From JBOGJI01 sp050747865 (GTDB lineage Bacteria > Acidobacteriota > Thermoanaerobaculia > Multivoradales > JAHEKO01): DNA of 14,682 nucleotides. Location of the stretch: contig JBOGJI010000021.1 in assembly GCA_050747865.1 (NCBI GenBank), positions 1-14,682 of the forward strand. Direction: 5' to 3'. The notes beneath the pieces were generated by a model. It was not told the origin of the DNA and made no database searches. It saw nothing but the letters and a program-made list of their open reading frames with translations. Of this stretch, positions 1-6,432 are shown piece by piece (within the stretch, counting starts at the first letter, position 1; each line of letters opens with the position of its first letter). A program made the position numbers and the translations under genes.

Positions 1-369
1 ACGGTGCGGATCGTCGAAGCCGATCGAAGCGGCGATGAAGGCGGGGACCGTCAAGGCGATCGGGAACGACTCGCCGAGCACGCTTTCCACGGCCGGCCGC
101 GAGAACTCCAGGGAGTCGCACGTTTCATGGGGCTCCGTCCCGACCGGGACGCGGTGCCACCCCAATTCGCGCAACGCGGTGTGCAGGGTGTCGCGCTCCA
201 GGCAGCTGTCAAGCCACAGGTCTACGGCCTCTTCGAGCGCCGCCTGTGCCTCTTCCTTCGAGTCGGCCTGAGTGTGCACGTCGAGCGAGGGGCAACCTGC
301 GACCCACTCGCCCTCTTCCTCGCGGACGTAGCAGGTCAGGCGCAGCTGGGTGCTCGCGGTGTCGGCCAT
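1..369 (-). CDS. HicB-like protein, partial (C-terminus off window)
   Basis: Reading leftward from the ATG at 367-369, an open frame of 123 codons runs without a stop to the window edge. It begins MADTASTQLRLTCYVREEEG and continues with EWVAGCPSLDVHTQADSKEEAQAALEEA. This is the HicB partial RNase-H-like fold: a strand, a short hairpin, the Gly-x-Trp-Val-Ala-x-Cys-Pro-x-Leu segment, a 'TQADS.EEA' turn and a helix. A purine-rich ribosome site (GGGAGGGG in the leftward direction, about 380-373) sits at good spacing before this ATG. HicB proteins are usually antitoxins that bind the small RNase HicA, but many stand-alone relatives exist. No HicA-like gene lies upstream (370-810), and any partner downstream would be outside the window. 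The family is fairly sure; the antitoxin role is not. The residues after about 70 are less typical. Confidence 0.72.
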   Translation of the reverse strand, partial: MADTASTQLRLTCYVREEEGEWVAGCPSLDVHTQADSKEEAQAALEEAVDLWLDSCLERDTLHTALRELGWHRVPVGTEPHETCDSLEFSRPAVESVLGESFPIALTVPAFIAASIGFDDPHR

Positions 370-399
370 TCTCGTAGCCCCTCCCTTCGGTCCTCGCGT

Positions 400-428
400 A
401 GTCTGAGCGTCGGCGAGCCAGAAGTCAA
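400..428 (-). promoter_or_regulatory. Possible sigma-70 promoter for the HicB-like gene
   Basis: On the minus strand TTGACT (428-423) matches the -35 hexamer at 5 of 6 positions. It is followed after 17 nt by CAGACT (405-400), a weak 3 of 6 match to the -10 hexamer. The expected start of transcription lies about 25 nt before the ATG at 369. Only the -35 is convincing, so this is tentative. Confidence 0.25.
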
Positions 429-539
429 AGTCGTGTTGTAGTGCGATCTAAAGGCGGGGCCGGAACGCCTGCGTCGGCGGTACTTCCCCTAGCACGGCGC
501 AAGACTGACGTGGCGCTGTAGCGTTTCGAGCACTCCTGC

Positions 540-583
540 CGGCCCCAGACACCGGGTCGCGTCCCTAGGGGCTCCTGGGGCCG
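540..583. repeat. Perfect 9-bp inverted repeat, 26-nt loop
   Basis: CGGCCCCAG at 540-548 is exactly complementary to CTGGGGCCG at 575-583. The loop contains a further small palindrome, CCCTAGGG (563-570). No T-run follows on either strand, so it is not a textbook terminator. It could be a structured RNA, a protein-binding dyad or part of an attachment region. Confidence 0.5.
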
Positions 584-605
584 CTCAGCGCCGCCGGCGG
601 GCCAT

Positions 606-633
606 GCGTGGTGCAGGCCTCCCGCCACCACGC
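606..633. repeat. Perfect 8-bp inverted repeat, 12-nt loop
   Basis: GCGTGGTG at 606-613 is exactly complementary to CACCACGC at 626-633. It lies only 22 nt after the previous inverted repeat, so the two would form tandem hairpins if transcribed. Its function is unknown. Confidence 0.45.
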
Positions 634-691
634 CTCAGGTCGATCCACTCCTCGCTCGCCACTTTCCCTAAACCGTCCCTACACTTACCCT

Positions 692-730
692 GAGACGGCG
701 GAAACGTCGGAATTCTCGGAAACTGCGGAC
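692..730. repeat. Phased 9-bp direct repeats (CGGAA core)
   Basis: Four successive 9-mers, GAGACGGCG, GAAACGTCG, GAATTCTCG and GAAACTGCG, start at 692, 701, 710 and 719. A fifth partial copy (GAC...) starts at 728. Within them CGGAA recurs exactly every 9 bases (699, 708, 717), with CGGA at 726. The array lies about 80 bases from the anticodon loop of the broken tRNA. Short tandem sites at that distance from a tRNA core resemble integrase arm-type sites, but they could also be an operator or a chance microsatellite. Confidence 0.5.
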
Positions 731-769
731 ACCCTCCAACCCCTTTCCCTCCACCGACTTACGCAGGAA

Positions 770-848
770 AGCCCGTCCCGCTTGAAGTTGCGAAACGGGC
801 CTGGATGCGATTAAAAGTCCGCGGCTCTACCAACTGAGCTAACGGCCC
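770..848 (-). pseudogene. tRNA-Lys(UUU) remnant: intact 5' half, broken 3' half
   Basis: Leftward from 848 the sequence gives an acceptor strand GGGCCGT (848-842), TA, a perfect D arm (GCTC AGTTGGTA GAGC, 839-824), an anticodon 5' stem GCGGA (822-818) and a loop CTTTTAA (817-811) with anticodon UUU, as in bacterial tRNA-Lys. After 811 the match stops. The 3' anticodon stem should be near TCCGC but reads TCGCA. No normal T arm follows, and the expected ACGGCCC 3' acceptor strand is missing. A strained cloverleaf can be drawn to about 770 (T stem CCCGT/GCGGG, acceptor ACGGGCT), but it needs a 13-nt T loop, a G-G mismatch in the acceptor and a disrupted anticodon stem. It is therefore either a decayed gene or a gene whose 3' half was displaced by recombination at the anticodon loop. 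The 5' half (811-848) is certain; the rest is interpretation. Confidence 0.7.
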
Positions 849-855
849 CACGGGC

Positions 856-861
856 AGTATA
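856..861 (-). promoter_or_regulatory. -10 box of the tRNA-Lys remnant
   Basis: TATACT on the minus strand (861-856) is a 5 of 6 match to the sigma-70 -10 hexamer. It lies 7 nt before the first base of the tRNA at 848, where a tRNA start site is expected. The -35 at 17-nt spacing (AGCCGT, 884-879) is poor. It suggests that the tRNA gene was once functional. Confidence 0.45.
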
Positions 862-923
862 GCTCGGGCGCGGTCGCGACGGCTCACGTCACGGCGGGAT
901 CCCTGTCGTAAGATGAGCGCTAC

Positions 924-2291
<1,368 letters not shown>

Positions 2292-2292
2292 G

Positions 2293-3813
2293 GTGAGACT
2301 CTTCGTCCGCATCCTGCTCGGGATGCTCCTGCCGGTCGCGCTGCTCACCGCGGCGGCGATCTATCAGCTCCGCCTCATCCGTTCGCTGCAGCAGGAGAAC
2401 CGCGAGCTGGTCAACATCAGCCTGCAGGCCCGCCGGCTCGCCCTCGACGTGGACAGCAAGCTGTTGGCGCTCGGCCAGCTTGCCGATCGGTTCATTGTCC
2501 GCAGAGACGTCGACTACGTCGGTGAGCTTCGCCGGCGCCAGGAGGACATCACCGGGCAGATCCGGACGCTGCAAGCTCTACGGCTCACCGCCCTCGAACG
2601 CGCGCAGATGCGCGGTGTGGAGTCCGCCTGGGGGCGATACGTCGAGCTCGCCACCGAGATCGAGGCTCAGATGCTGGACGAGGGTCGCGCGGAAGGGGAC
2701 ACCGTGCTCGAACAGCGGGAGGTCCTGCGCACCGGCCGCGACGAGCTGTTGCGGCTCGACCAGGCCATCCGACACGCCATCGATGAGCGGCTCCGAGCCA
2801 GCGGCGAATACGTGGATCGCGGGCGCCAGGTGTCGGCGATCACCGCCGCCAGCTCGCTCGTCGTCGCCCTGATCACCGCCGTCCTCATCGCCGACGGGCT
2901 ATCGCGAGGGCTGCGCCGTCTCGCCGCCGGGGCCCACGAGCTCGCCGCCGGCCACTTCGCGTTCCGCGTGCCGCCCCACGGCACCGCCGAGCTGCGCGAG
3001 CTGGCCACCGACTTCAACTGGATGGCCGAGCGCCTCGGCGAGCTCGACCGTCTGAAGAGCGATTTCGTCTCCAGCGTCTCCCACGACCTCAAGGCGCCGC
3101 TGGCCTCGATGCAGGAGACCACCCGCCTGCTCCTCGAGGGGACCCCCGGCGGGCTGAGCGAGCGGCAGCGCCGCCTGCTGCAGCTCAATCTGCAGTGCAG
3201 CGACCGCCTCTCCTCTATGATCGCCGATCTGCTCGATCTCGCCCGGCTGGAGGCCGGGGCGATGAAGTTCGAGCGCGAGCGCACCGACCTGCGCGGGCTG
3301 GCGGAGCAGGCCATCTCGGAGCTTTCGGCCCTCGGCACCGCCGCCAAGGTCGAGATCGACCAGCGCTTTCCGAGTACGCCCCTGTGGGTGGACGTCGATC
3401 ACCAGTGGATCGTGCGGGCGCTGTGGAACCTGCTCTCCAATGCCGTGCGCTACAGTCCCGCCGACTCCCGCATCGACACTGCCGGGATTCTGGCCGCCGA
3501 CCGTGAGGAGCTGCTGCGACACTGCCCGCTGGCCCCCGTCCACGCCTCCTCCCCGGCCGTGCTGCTCACCGTGCGGGACCGCGGACCCGGCATCCCTGAG
3601 GCGGAGCGCGGCCTGATCTTCGAGCGCTTCTACCGAGCGCCCACGGCGCGGCGCGACGGCCGCGGCACCGGCCTCGGGCTGGCGATCAGCCGCCAGGTAG
3701 TACGGCTGCACGGCGGCGAGGTGTGGGTTGAACCGGCGGGCGGTGGTGGTAGTCTTTTCGCCATTTCCCTGCCGCCCGCAGAGGGATCGAGCCCGCCACA
3801 AGACCATGCCTAG
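2293..3813 (+). CDS. Membrane sensor histidine kinase, HAMP-HisKA-HATPase (QseE/GlrK-like)
   Basis: 506 residues from GTG 2293, which lies one base after the regulator stop. Upstream extension in the same frame would only read through the regulator gene. Membrane segments lie at about 5-25 and 181-201. The external stretch between them (about 30-178) is all-helical and charged, like a four-helix-bundle sensor. A HAMP domain (about 202-255) leads to the H-box SHDLKAPL with phospho-accepting H264. The N-box WNLLSNAVRYS (378-388), the G1 box DRGPGIP (429-435), the F box FERFYRA and the G2 box GTGLGL (458-463) are all present, so it should be an active kinase. About 45 residues separate N383 from D429, some 15-20 more than usual, because of an insert around 392-420. 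It should phosphorylate D55 of the preceding regulator. The signal sensed is unknown. Confidence 0.92.
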   Translation: MRLFVRILLGMLLPVALLTAAAIYQLRLIRSLQQENRELVNISLQARRLALDVDSKLLALGQLADRFIVRRDVDYVGELRRRQEDITGQIRTLQALRLTALERAQMRGVESAWGRYVELATEIEAQMLDEGRAEGDTVLEQREVLRTGRDELLRLDQAIRHAIDERLRASGEYVDRGRQVSAITAASSLVVALITAVLIADGLSRGLRRLAAGAHELAAGHFAFRVPPHGTAELRELATDFNWMAERLGELDRLKSDFVSSVSHDLKAPLASMQETTRLLLEGTPGGLSERQRRLLQLNLQCSDRLSSMIADLLDLARLEAGAMKFERERTDLRGLAEQAISELSALGTAAKVEIDQRFPSTPLWVDVDHQWIVRALWNLLSNAVRYSPADSRIDTAGILAADREELLRHCPLAPVHASSPAVLLTVRDRGPGIPEAERGLIFERFYRAPTARRDGRGTGLGLAISRQVVRLHGGEVWVEPAGGGGSLFAISLPPAEGSSPPQDHA

Positions 3814-4366
3814 ACGCCCTTCCTCGATCCTCCCGCTGTGGATGCTGCTGCTGGTGCTGCCGGCCGGTGGGTGCGCCCATCTCTGCGCTCGGTGGTGTGA
3901 GCAGGCCCCGGTCGAGTTGCCGCCGCCGCCGCCGCCGCCCGAGGAGACCCGTCCCGAGCGTGAGCCGCCTCCTCCGGAACCCGAGCCCGAGATCGTGTGG
4001 GAGCCGGTCGAGACGTCGTCGCCCCTGGCCGCCGCGGACGGTCTGTTCGCCAGCGGCGAGCTGGCCGCCGCCCGCGCGGCCTATGTGGCCTATCTGAACG
4101 ACAACCCCCAGGGATCGGAGAGCGCGCGGGCGCTGCTGCAGCTCGCCGTCATCTATCTCCAGCCCGACGGCCCCGCCTACGACCCGGCGTTGGCCTCGCG
4201 GGTGCTCGACCGGCTGCTCGCCGAGCACGACGGGGAGCCCGAGGAGCGCGCGGGCCGGGCGCTGCGCTCGCTCCAGCGCCAGGCCGGCGAGCTCCAGCGT
4301 CAGCTCGACGAGCTGAAGCGCATCGACCTGGAGCCGGACAGCACCGAAGAACCGCAGCGACGTTGA
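3806..4366 (+). CDS. Proline-rich lipoprotein of the two-component operon (QseG-like position)
   Basis: 186 residues from ATG 3806, which overlaps the kinase stop by 8 bases, so translation is coupled. In-frame extension upstream would lie inside the kinase and lacks a signal sequence. The start gives MPRR followed by a hydrophobic stretch and a lipobox LPAGGC with Cys23 as the likely lipidated residue. Then come a low-complexity Pro/Glu linker (about 39-65), a TPR-like helical segment (about 75-140, LFASGELAAARAAYVAYLNDN) and a charged coiled-coil tail (about 150-175). In enterobacteria the QseE kinase, QseF regulator and QseG lipoprotein form a similar set, in which QseG in the outer membrane stimulates the kinase. 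Here the order is regulator, kinase, lipoprotein. Lipoprotein status is well supported; a kinase-accessory role is inferred from position and build, not from a sequence match I can prove. Confidence 0.82.
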   Translation: MPRRPSSILPLWMLLLVLPAGGCAHLCARWCEQAPVELPPPPPPPEETRPEREPPPPEPEPEIVWEPVETSSPLAAADGLFASGELAAARAAYVAYLNDNPQGSESARALLQLAVIYLQPDGPAYDPALASRVLDRLLAEHDGEPEERAGRALRSLQRQAGELQRQLDELKRIDLEPDSTEEPQRR

Positions 4367-4405
4367 CGGATCGAGGCAAGAGTTTCTCCTGTCAGAATGG
4401 CCACA

Positions 4406-4424
4406 GCGGGGAAAAGATCCCCGC
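4406..4424. promoter_or_regulatory. Dyad GCGGGG-N7-CCCCGC: activator site or terminator hairpin
   Basis: GCGGGG (4406-4411) and CCCCGC (4419-4424) are perfect 6-bp arms around AAAAGAT. The centre is about 133 bp before the predicted start of the sigma-54 promoter at 4522-4537, a usual distance for an NtrC-type upstream activator site. It also lies 40 nt after the lipoprotein stop and could be a hairpin terminator, but it has no T-run. Confidence 0.35.
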
Positions 4425-4479
4425 CGAACGCGCCGCCGGATTACGACGGCCGACGGCACGCGCGACGGAAACGACGAAC

Positions 4480-4496
4480 CGGCCGTGACTTGGCCG
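4480..4496. promoter_or_regulatory. Dyad CGGCC-N7-GGCCG
   Basis: A second perfect dyad in the same gap, with the same 7-nt spacer as the one at 4406-4424 but different arms (CGGCC 4480-4484, GGCCG 4492-4496). It is centred about 60 bp before the predicted start site. It may be a binding site; GC-rich dyads of this size also arise by chance. Confidence 0.2.
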
Positions 4497-4521
4497 TAAA
4501 GGGTCCTGTCGCGATGTTTTC

Positions 4522-4537
4522 TGGAACGCCGCTCGCA
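4522..4537 (+). promoter_or_regulatory. Candidate sigma-54 (RpoN) promoter for the DUF4382 lipoprotein
   Basis: TGGAACGCCGCTCGCA matches the RpoN consensus TGGCACG-N4-TTGCW at 10 of 12 defined positions. The invariant GG and GC dinucleotides are present with exactly 10 nt between them. Transcription would start near 4548, leaving a leader of about 34 nt with the ribosome site GGGAGGA (4568-4574) before the ATG at 4582. The neighbouring operon encodes a sigma-54 activator. The match, geometry and context make this plausible but unproven. Confidence 0.5.
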
Positions 4538-4581
4538 TTCCGCCTCTACGACCCGGAGAATCGACTCGGGAGGAAATGACG

Positions 4582-5130
4582 ATGAGAACATACTCTCGCG
4601 GCGGGGTCGTGCTCGGCGTCGCTCTCACCCTGGCACTGGCACCTCTCCTCTCCTGTTCCGACAGCGATTCGCCAAGCGCGCCCTCCGGCACCATGCTGCG
4701 GATCGAGCTGACCGACGCGCCGACCGACGAGCTCTCCGCCGTCAACGTCTACATCTCGGGCCTCACCATCAAGCCCACGACCGGCCCGGTGGAGCGCATC
4801 ACCAACGATGTCGGGTTGCTCGACTTGCTGACTCTCCAGGACACCACCGAGCTGCTGGTTGCCGCCGAGGTCGAGTCGGGCGACTACGAGTTCATCATGG
4901 TCGAGCTCGACGAGGCTGCCAGCTCCGTGGTCGACGCAGCCACCGGTGAGGAGCTGTCGCTCCAGATCCCCAGCCAGGAGATCAAGGTGCTGGGCGGCTT
5001 CACCGTCGAGCCCGACCTGACGACGACGGTACTGCTCGATTTCGACGCCGACCGGTCGCTGATCCGGCGCGGAGACGGTAGATGGCTGCTCACGCCGGTT
5101 ATCCTGCTCGCCAACATCAGCACCAGCTAG
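4582..5130 (+). CDS. DUF4382-family lipoprotein
   Basis: 182 residues from ATG 4582. An ATG at 4576 is in frame, but it lies only 1-2 bases from the ribosome site GGGAGGA (4568-4574), whereas 4582 has normal spacing of 7. The N-terminus is a lipoprotein signal (MRTYSRGGVVLGVALTLALA then PLLSC, Cys25), followed by a Ser/Asp-rich linker. The body opens with MLRIELTDAPTDELSAVNVYISGL, the typical start of the DUF4382 beta-sandwich family (L-x-D-A-P, then a strand carrying the 'V.V.I..L' pattern). It runs to the family-type end around LLDFDADRSL. The biochemical function of the family is unknown. It is the first of four envelope genes and probably sits under the sigma-54-like promoter at 4522. Family assignment is good; function is open. 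Confidence 0.85.
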   Translation: MRTYSRGGVVLGVALTLALAPLLSCSDSDSPSAPSGTMLRIELTDAPTDELSAVNVYISGLTIKPTTGPVERITNDVGLLDLLTLQDTTELLVAAEVESGDYEFIMVELDEAASSVVDAATGEELSLQIPSQEIKVLGGFTVEPDLTTTVLLDFDADRSLIRRGDGRWLLTPVILLANISTS

Positions 5131-5179
5131 CACCGTCACAGAACTTGCGAAACGTGTCGCACGCGAAGGGAGGTATCGC

Positions 5180-5650
5180 ATGAAAGCCTTTGCCCGCAGA
5201 GTCATCGTTACCGCCGGCCTGACCCTGGCCGCCGGGCTGCTGCCGCAGACGGCCAACGCCATCGACTTCGGGATCCGCGGTGGTCTGTACACCGACGTCG
5301 AAGAGGCCTTCGTCGGCATCGAGCTGCTGAGCCGCATCCAGCGCAGCCAGTGGTACTTCAACCCCAACGTCGAGTGGGTCTTCCTGGAGAACGGGGACCT
5401 CATCACCGCCAACATCGACCTGCATTACGACTTCCCCACTTCCGGCCAGTTCAACGCCTGGCTCGGTGGCGGCCTCGCGGTCCTGTTCACCGATCCCGAT
5501 CGGGGCGACAGCGACACGGAGCCCGGCCTGAACCTGCTGGCGGGCCTCGGCTTCAACCCCCACGGCGTAGTCCGGCCCTACCTGCAGGGCAAGATCATCC
5601 TCGCCGACGACAGCGAGGCGGTCATCGCCATCGGTTTGCGCTTCTTCTGA
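5180..5650 (+). CDS. Small outer-membrane beta-barrel protein
   Basis: 156 residues with a strong ribosome site (GGGAGG, 5168-5173) before ATG 5180. A signal peptide (about 1-27) ends in a typical cleavage site TANA-ID. The mature protein alternates polar and hydrophobic residues in about eight short strands (DFGIRGGLYTD, WYFNPNVEWVFL, LITANIDLHYDF, FNAWLGGGLAVLF, LNLLAGLGFN, RPYLQGKIIL, AVIAIGLRFF). It ends in Phe, the usual signal recognised by the BAM assembly machine. This is the build of an OmpA-type or OmpW-type eight-stranded barrel. No specific family could be named. It lies 49 bases after the DUF4382 gene and is probably cotranscribed with it. Barrel nature is well supported; any transport or adhesion role is unknown. 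Confidence 0.78.
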   Translation: MKAFARRVIVTAGLTLAAGLLPQTANAIDFGIRGGLYTDVEEAFVGIELLSRIQRSQWYFNPNVEWVFLENGDLITANIDLHYDFPTSGQFNAWLGGGLAVLFTDPDRGDSDTEPGLNLLAGLGFNPHGVVRPYLQGKIILADDSEAVIAIGLRFF

Positions 5651-5672
5651 TGCCCTGCCCGGTCCCGGAAGC

Positions 5673-5688
5673 TGGAATCGGAGTTGCA
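5673..5688 (+). promoter_or_regulatory. Candidate sigma-54 (RpoN) promoter for the OmpA-family lipoprotein
   Basis: TGGAATCGGAGTTGCA has an exact -12 element TTGCA and TGG at -24, with the required 10 nt between GG and GC. It matches 9 of 12 defined positions of TGGCACG-N4-TTGCW. It lies in a 125-bp gap, 22 nt after the beta-barrel stop. The predicted start is near 5699, giving a leader of about 77 nt that contains the hairpin at 5713-5739. It is the second such element in this envelope cluster. Confidence 0.5.
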
Positions 5689-5712
5689 TCTCCGCACCCC
5701 GGCAGAAACGAC

Positions 5713-5739
5713 CGCCCGCTCCCCGCCGGCGAGCGGGCG
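5713..5739 (+). promoter_or_regulatory. Leader hairpin, perfect 9-bp stem, before the OmpA-family gene
   Basis: CGCCCGCTC (5713-5721) pairs exactly with GAGCGGGCG (5731-5739) around a 9-nt loop. It lies downstream of the predicted start site (about 5699) and 23 nt upstream of the ribosome site AGGAGG (5763-5768). No T-run follows. It could stabilise the mRNA 5' end, as the leader of E. coli ompA does, or be a terminator of the preceding gene. Confidence 0.5.
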
Positions 5740-5775
5740 ATCCATCCACAACTCGCAGCCCAAGGAGGAAACACC

Positions 5776-6387
5776 ATGCGACAGACCGATCGGCTCGCGC
5801 TGGGCGCCCTGCTAGTTGCGACCGCGCTGGTCGCCACCGGCTGCGCCACCAAGAAGTACGTGGCGCAGGAGGTCGGAACCACCAACAAGCGCGTCGACGA
5901 CGTCCAGAGCCAGGTCGAGGTGAACCAGACCACGCTCCGGGAGCACGACGCCCGGATCAGCGAGATGTCCAGCACGGCGCAGGACGCGCTCGACCGGGCC
6001 ATCGAGGCGGGCAAGCTGGCGGAAGGTAAGTTCCTCTACGAGACCGTGTTGTCGGACGACACGACCAAGTTCGCCTTCGACTCCTCCGAGCTGTCGGACG
6101 AGGCGCGTGCCGCGGTCAACACGTTCGCCGGGCAGATCAAGTCGGAAGACCGCGGGGTCTACATCGAGATCCAGGGACATACCGACTCGACCGGCGACGA
6201 GACGTACAACGTCGATCTGGGTCAACAGCGAGCGGATGCGGTGTGGCGCTATCTCAGCCAGGAGCACGGCTTCCCGCTGGCGCGCATGAACACGATCTCC
6301 TACGGCGAGTCCGAGCCGGTGTCCGACAACGGGACCCGCGAGGGACGCACCCAGAATCGTCGCGTCGCGCTGGTCGTGCTGCGGTAG
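5776..6387 (+). CDS. OmpA-family peptidoglycan-binding lipoprotein (Pal-like)
   Basis: 203 residues from ATG 5776, set by the near-perfect ribosome site AGGAGG at 5763-5768. The frame is open further upstream but carries no signal sequence there. The lipoprotein signal ends VATGC (Cys23). Residues about 25-75 form an alpha-helical heptad region (VAQEVGTTNKRVDDVQSQV...) reminiscent of Lpp/OprI-type coiled coils. From about 90 to 203 comes an OmpA C-terminal domain: FAFDSSELSDEA, IEIQGHTDSTGDETYN, LGQQRADAVWRYL, ISYGESEPVSDNGTREGRTQNRRVALVV. It includes the Asp of GHTD and the Arg of NRR that clamp diaminopimelate in peptidoglycan. It should anchor the outer membrane to the cell wall. It differs from classical Pal in the long helical linker and in having no tol genes nearby. 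Confidence 0.92.
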   Translation: MRQTDRLALGALLVATALVATGCATKKYVAQEVGTTNKRVDDVQSQVEVNQTTLREHDARISEMSSTAQDALDRAIEAGKLAEGKFLYETVLSDDTTKFAFDSSELSDEARAAVNTFAGQIKSEDRGVYIEIQGHTDSTGDETYNVDLGQQRADAVWRYLSQEHGFPLARMNTISYGESEPVSDNGTREGRTQNRRVALVVLR

Positions 6388-6432
6388 CCGCGTCCCGACA
6401 GAAGGGGCCGGAGCGGAGAGCCTGAGGCGCCG

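Larger units (their letters stand above)
370..768. other. Non-coding stretch between hicB-like gene and tRNA remnant
   Basis: I find no reading frame here with protein-like composition on either strand. The open frames present (425-631 on minus, 608-814 on plus) have low-complexity, arginine/proline/serine-rich translations and no recognisable motif. What the stretch does hold is listed separately: a weak leftward promoter, two perfect inverted repeats (540-583 and 606-633), and a run of 9-bp direct repeats (692-730) next to the broken tRNA. The composition is less regularly GC-rich than the genes to the right. This fits an accessory or integrated segment, but does not prove one. Confidence 0.5.

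Noticed and set aside
575..583. CTGGGGCCG at 575-583 considered as the missing tRNA-Lys 3' acceptor end
   Set aside because: It would be in the right strand sense, but no T-arm-like sequence lies next to it; it is explained by the inverted repeat 540-583.
425..631. Minus-strand 68-codon frame upstream of the HicB-like gene, considered as HicA
   Set aside because: The translation (MVAGGLHHAWPAGG...) lacks the HicA pattern of a G-S-H-x-x-y core and basic surface; probably non-coding.
904..923. Possible sigma-70 -10 box (TAAGAT at 909-914) for the response-regulator operon
   Set aside because: No acceptable -35 lies at 16-18 nt, and it would leave a leader of only a few bases. Not strong enough to list.
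4397..4579. Small + strand frame of 60 codons between the two lipoprotein genes
   Set aside because: Basic, low-complexity translation, no ribosome site, and it overlaps the sigma-54 candidate and the start region of the next gene.
5134..5149. Third sigma-54-like element before the beta-barrel gene (CGTCACAGAACTTGCG)
   Set aside because: The TTGC half fits and the spacing is right, but the invariant GG at -24 is GT and only 8 of 12 positions match. The barrel gene is more likely cotranscribed with the DUF4382 gene.
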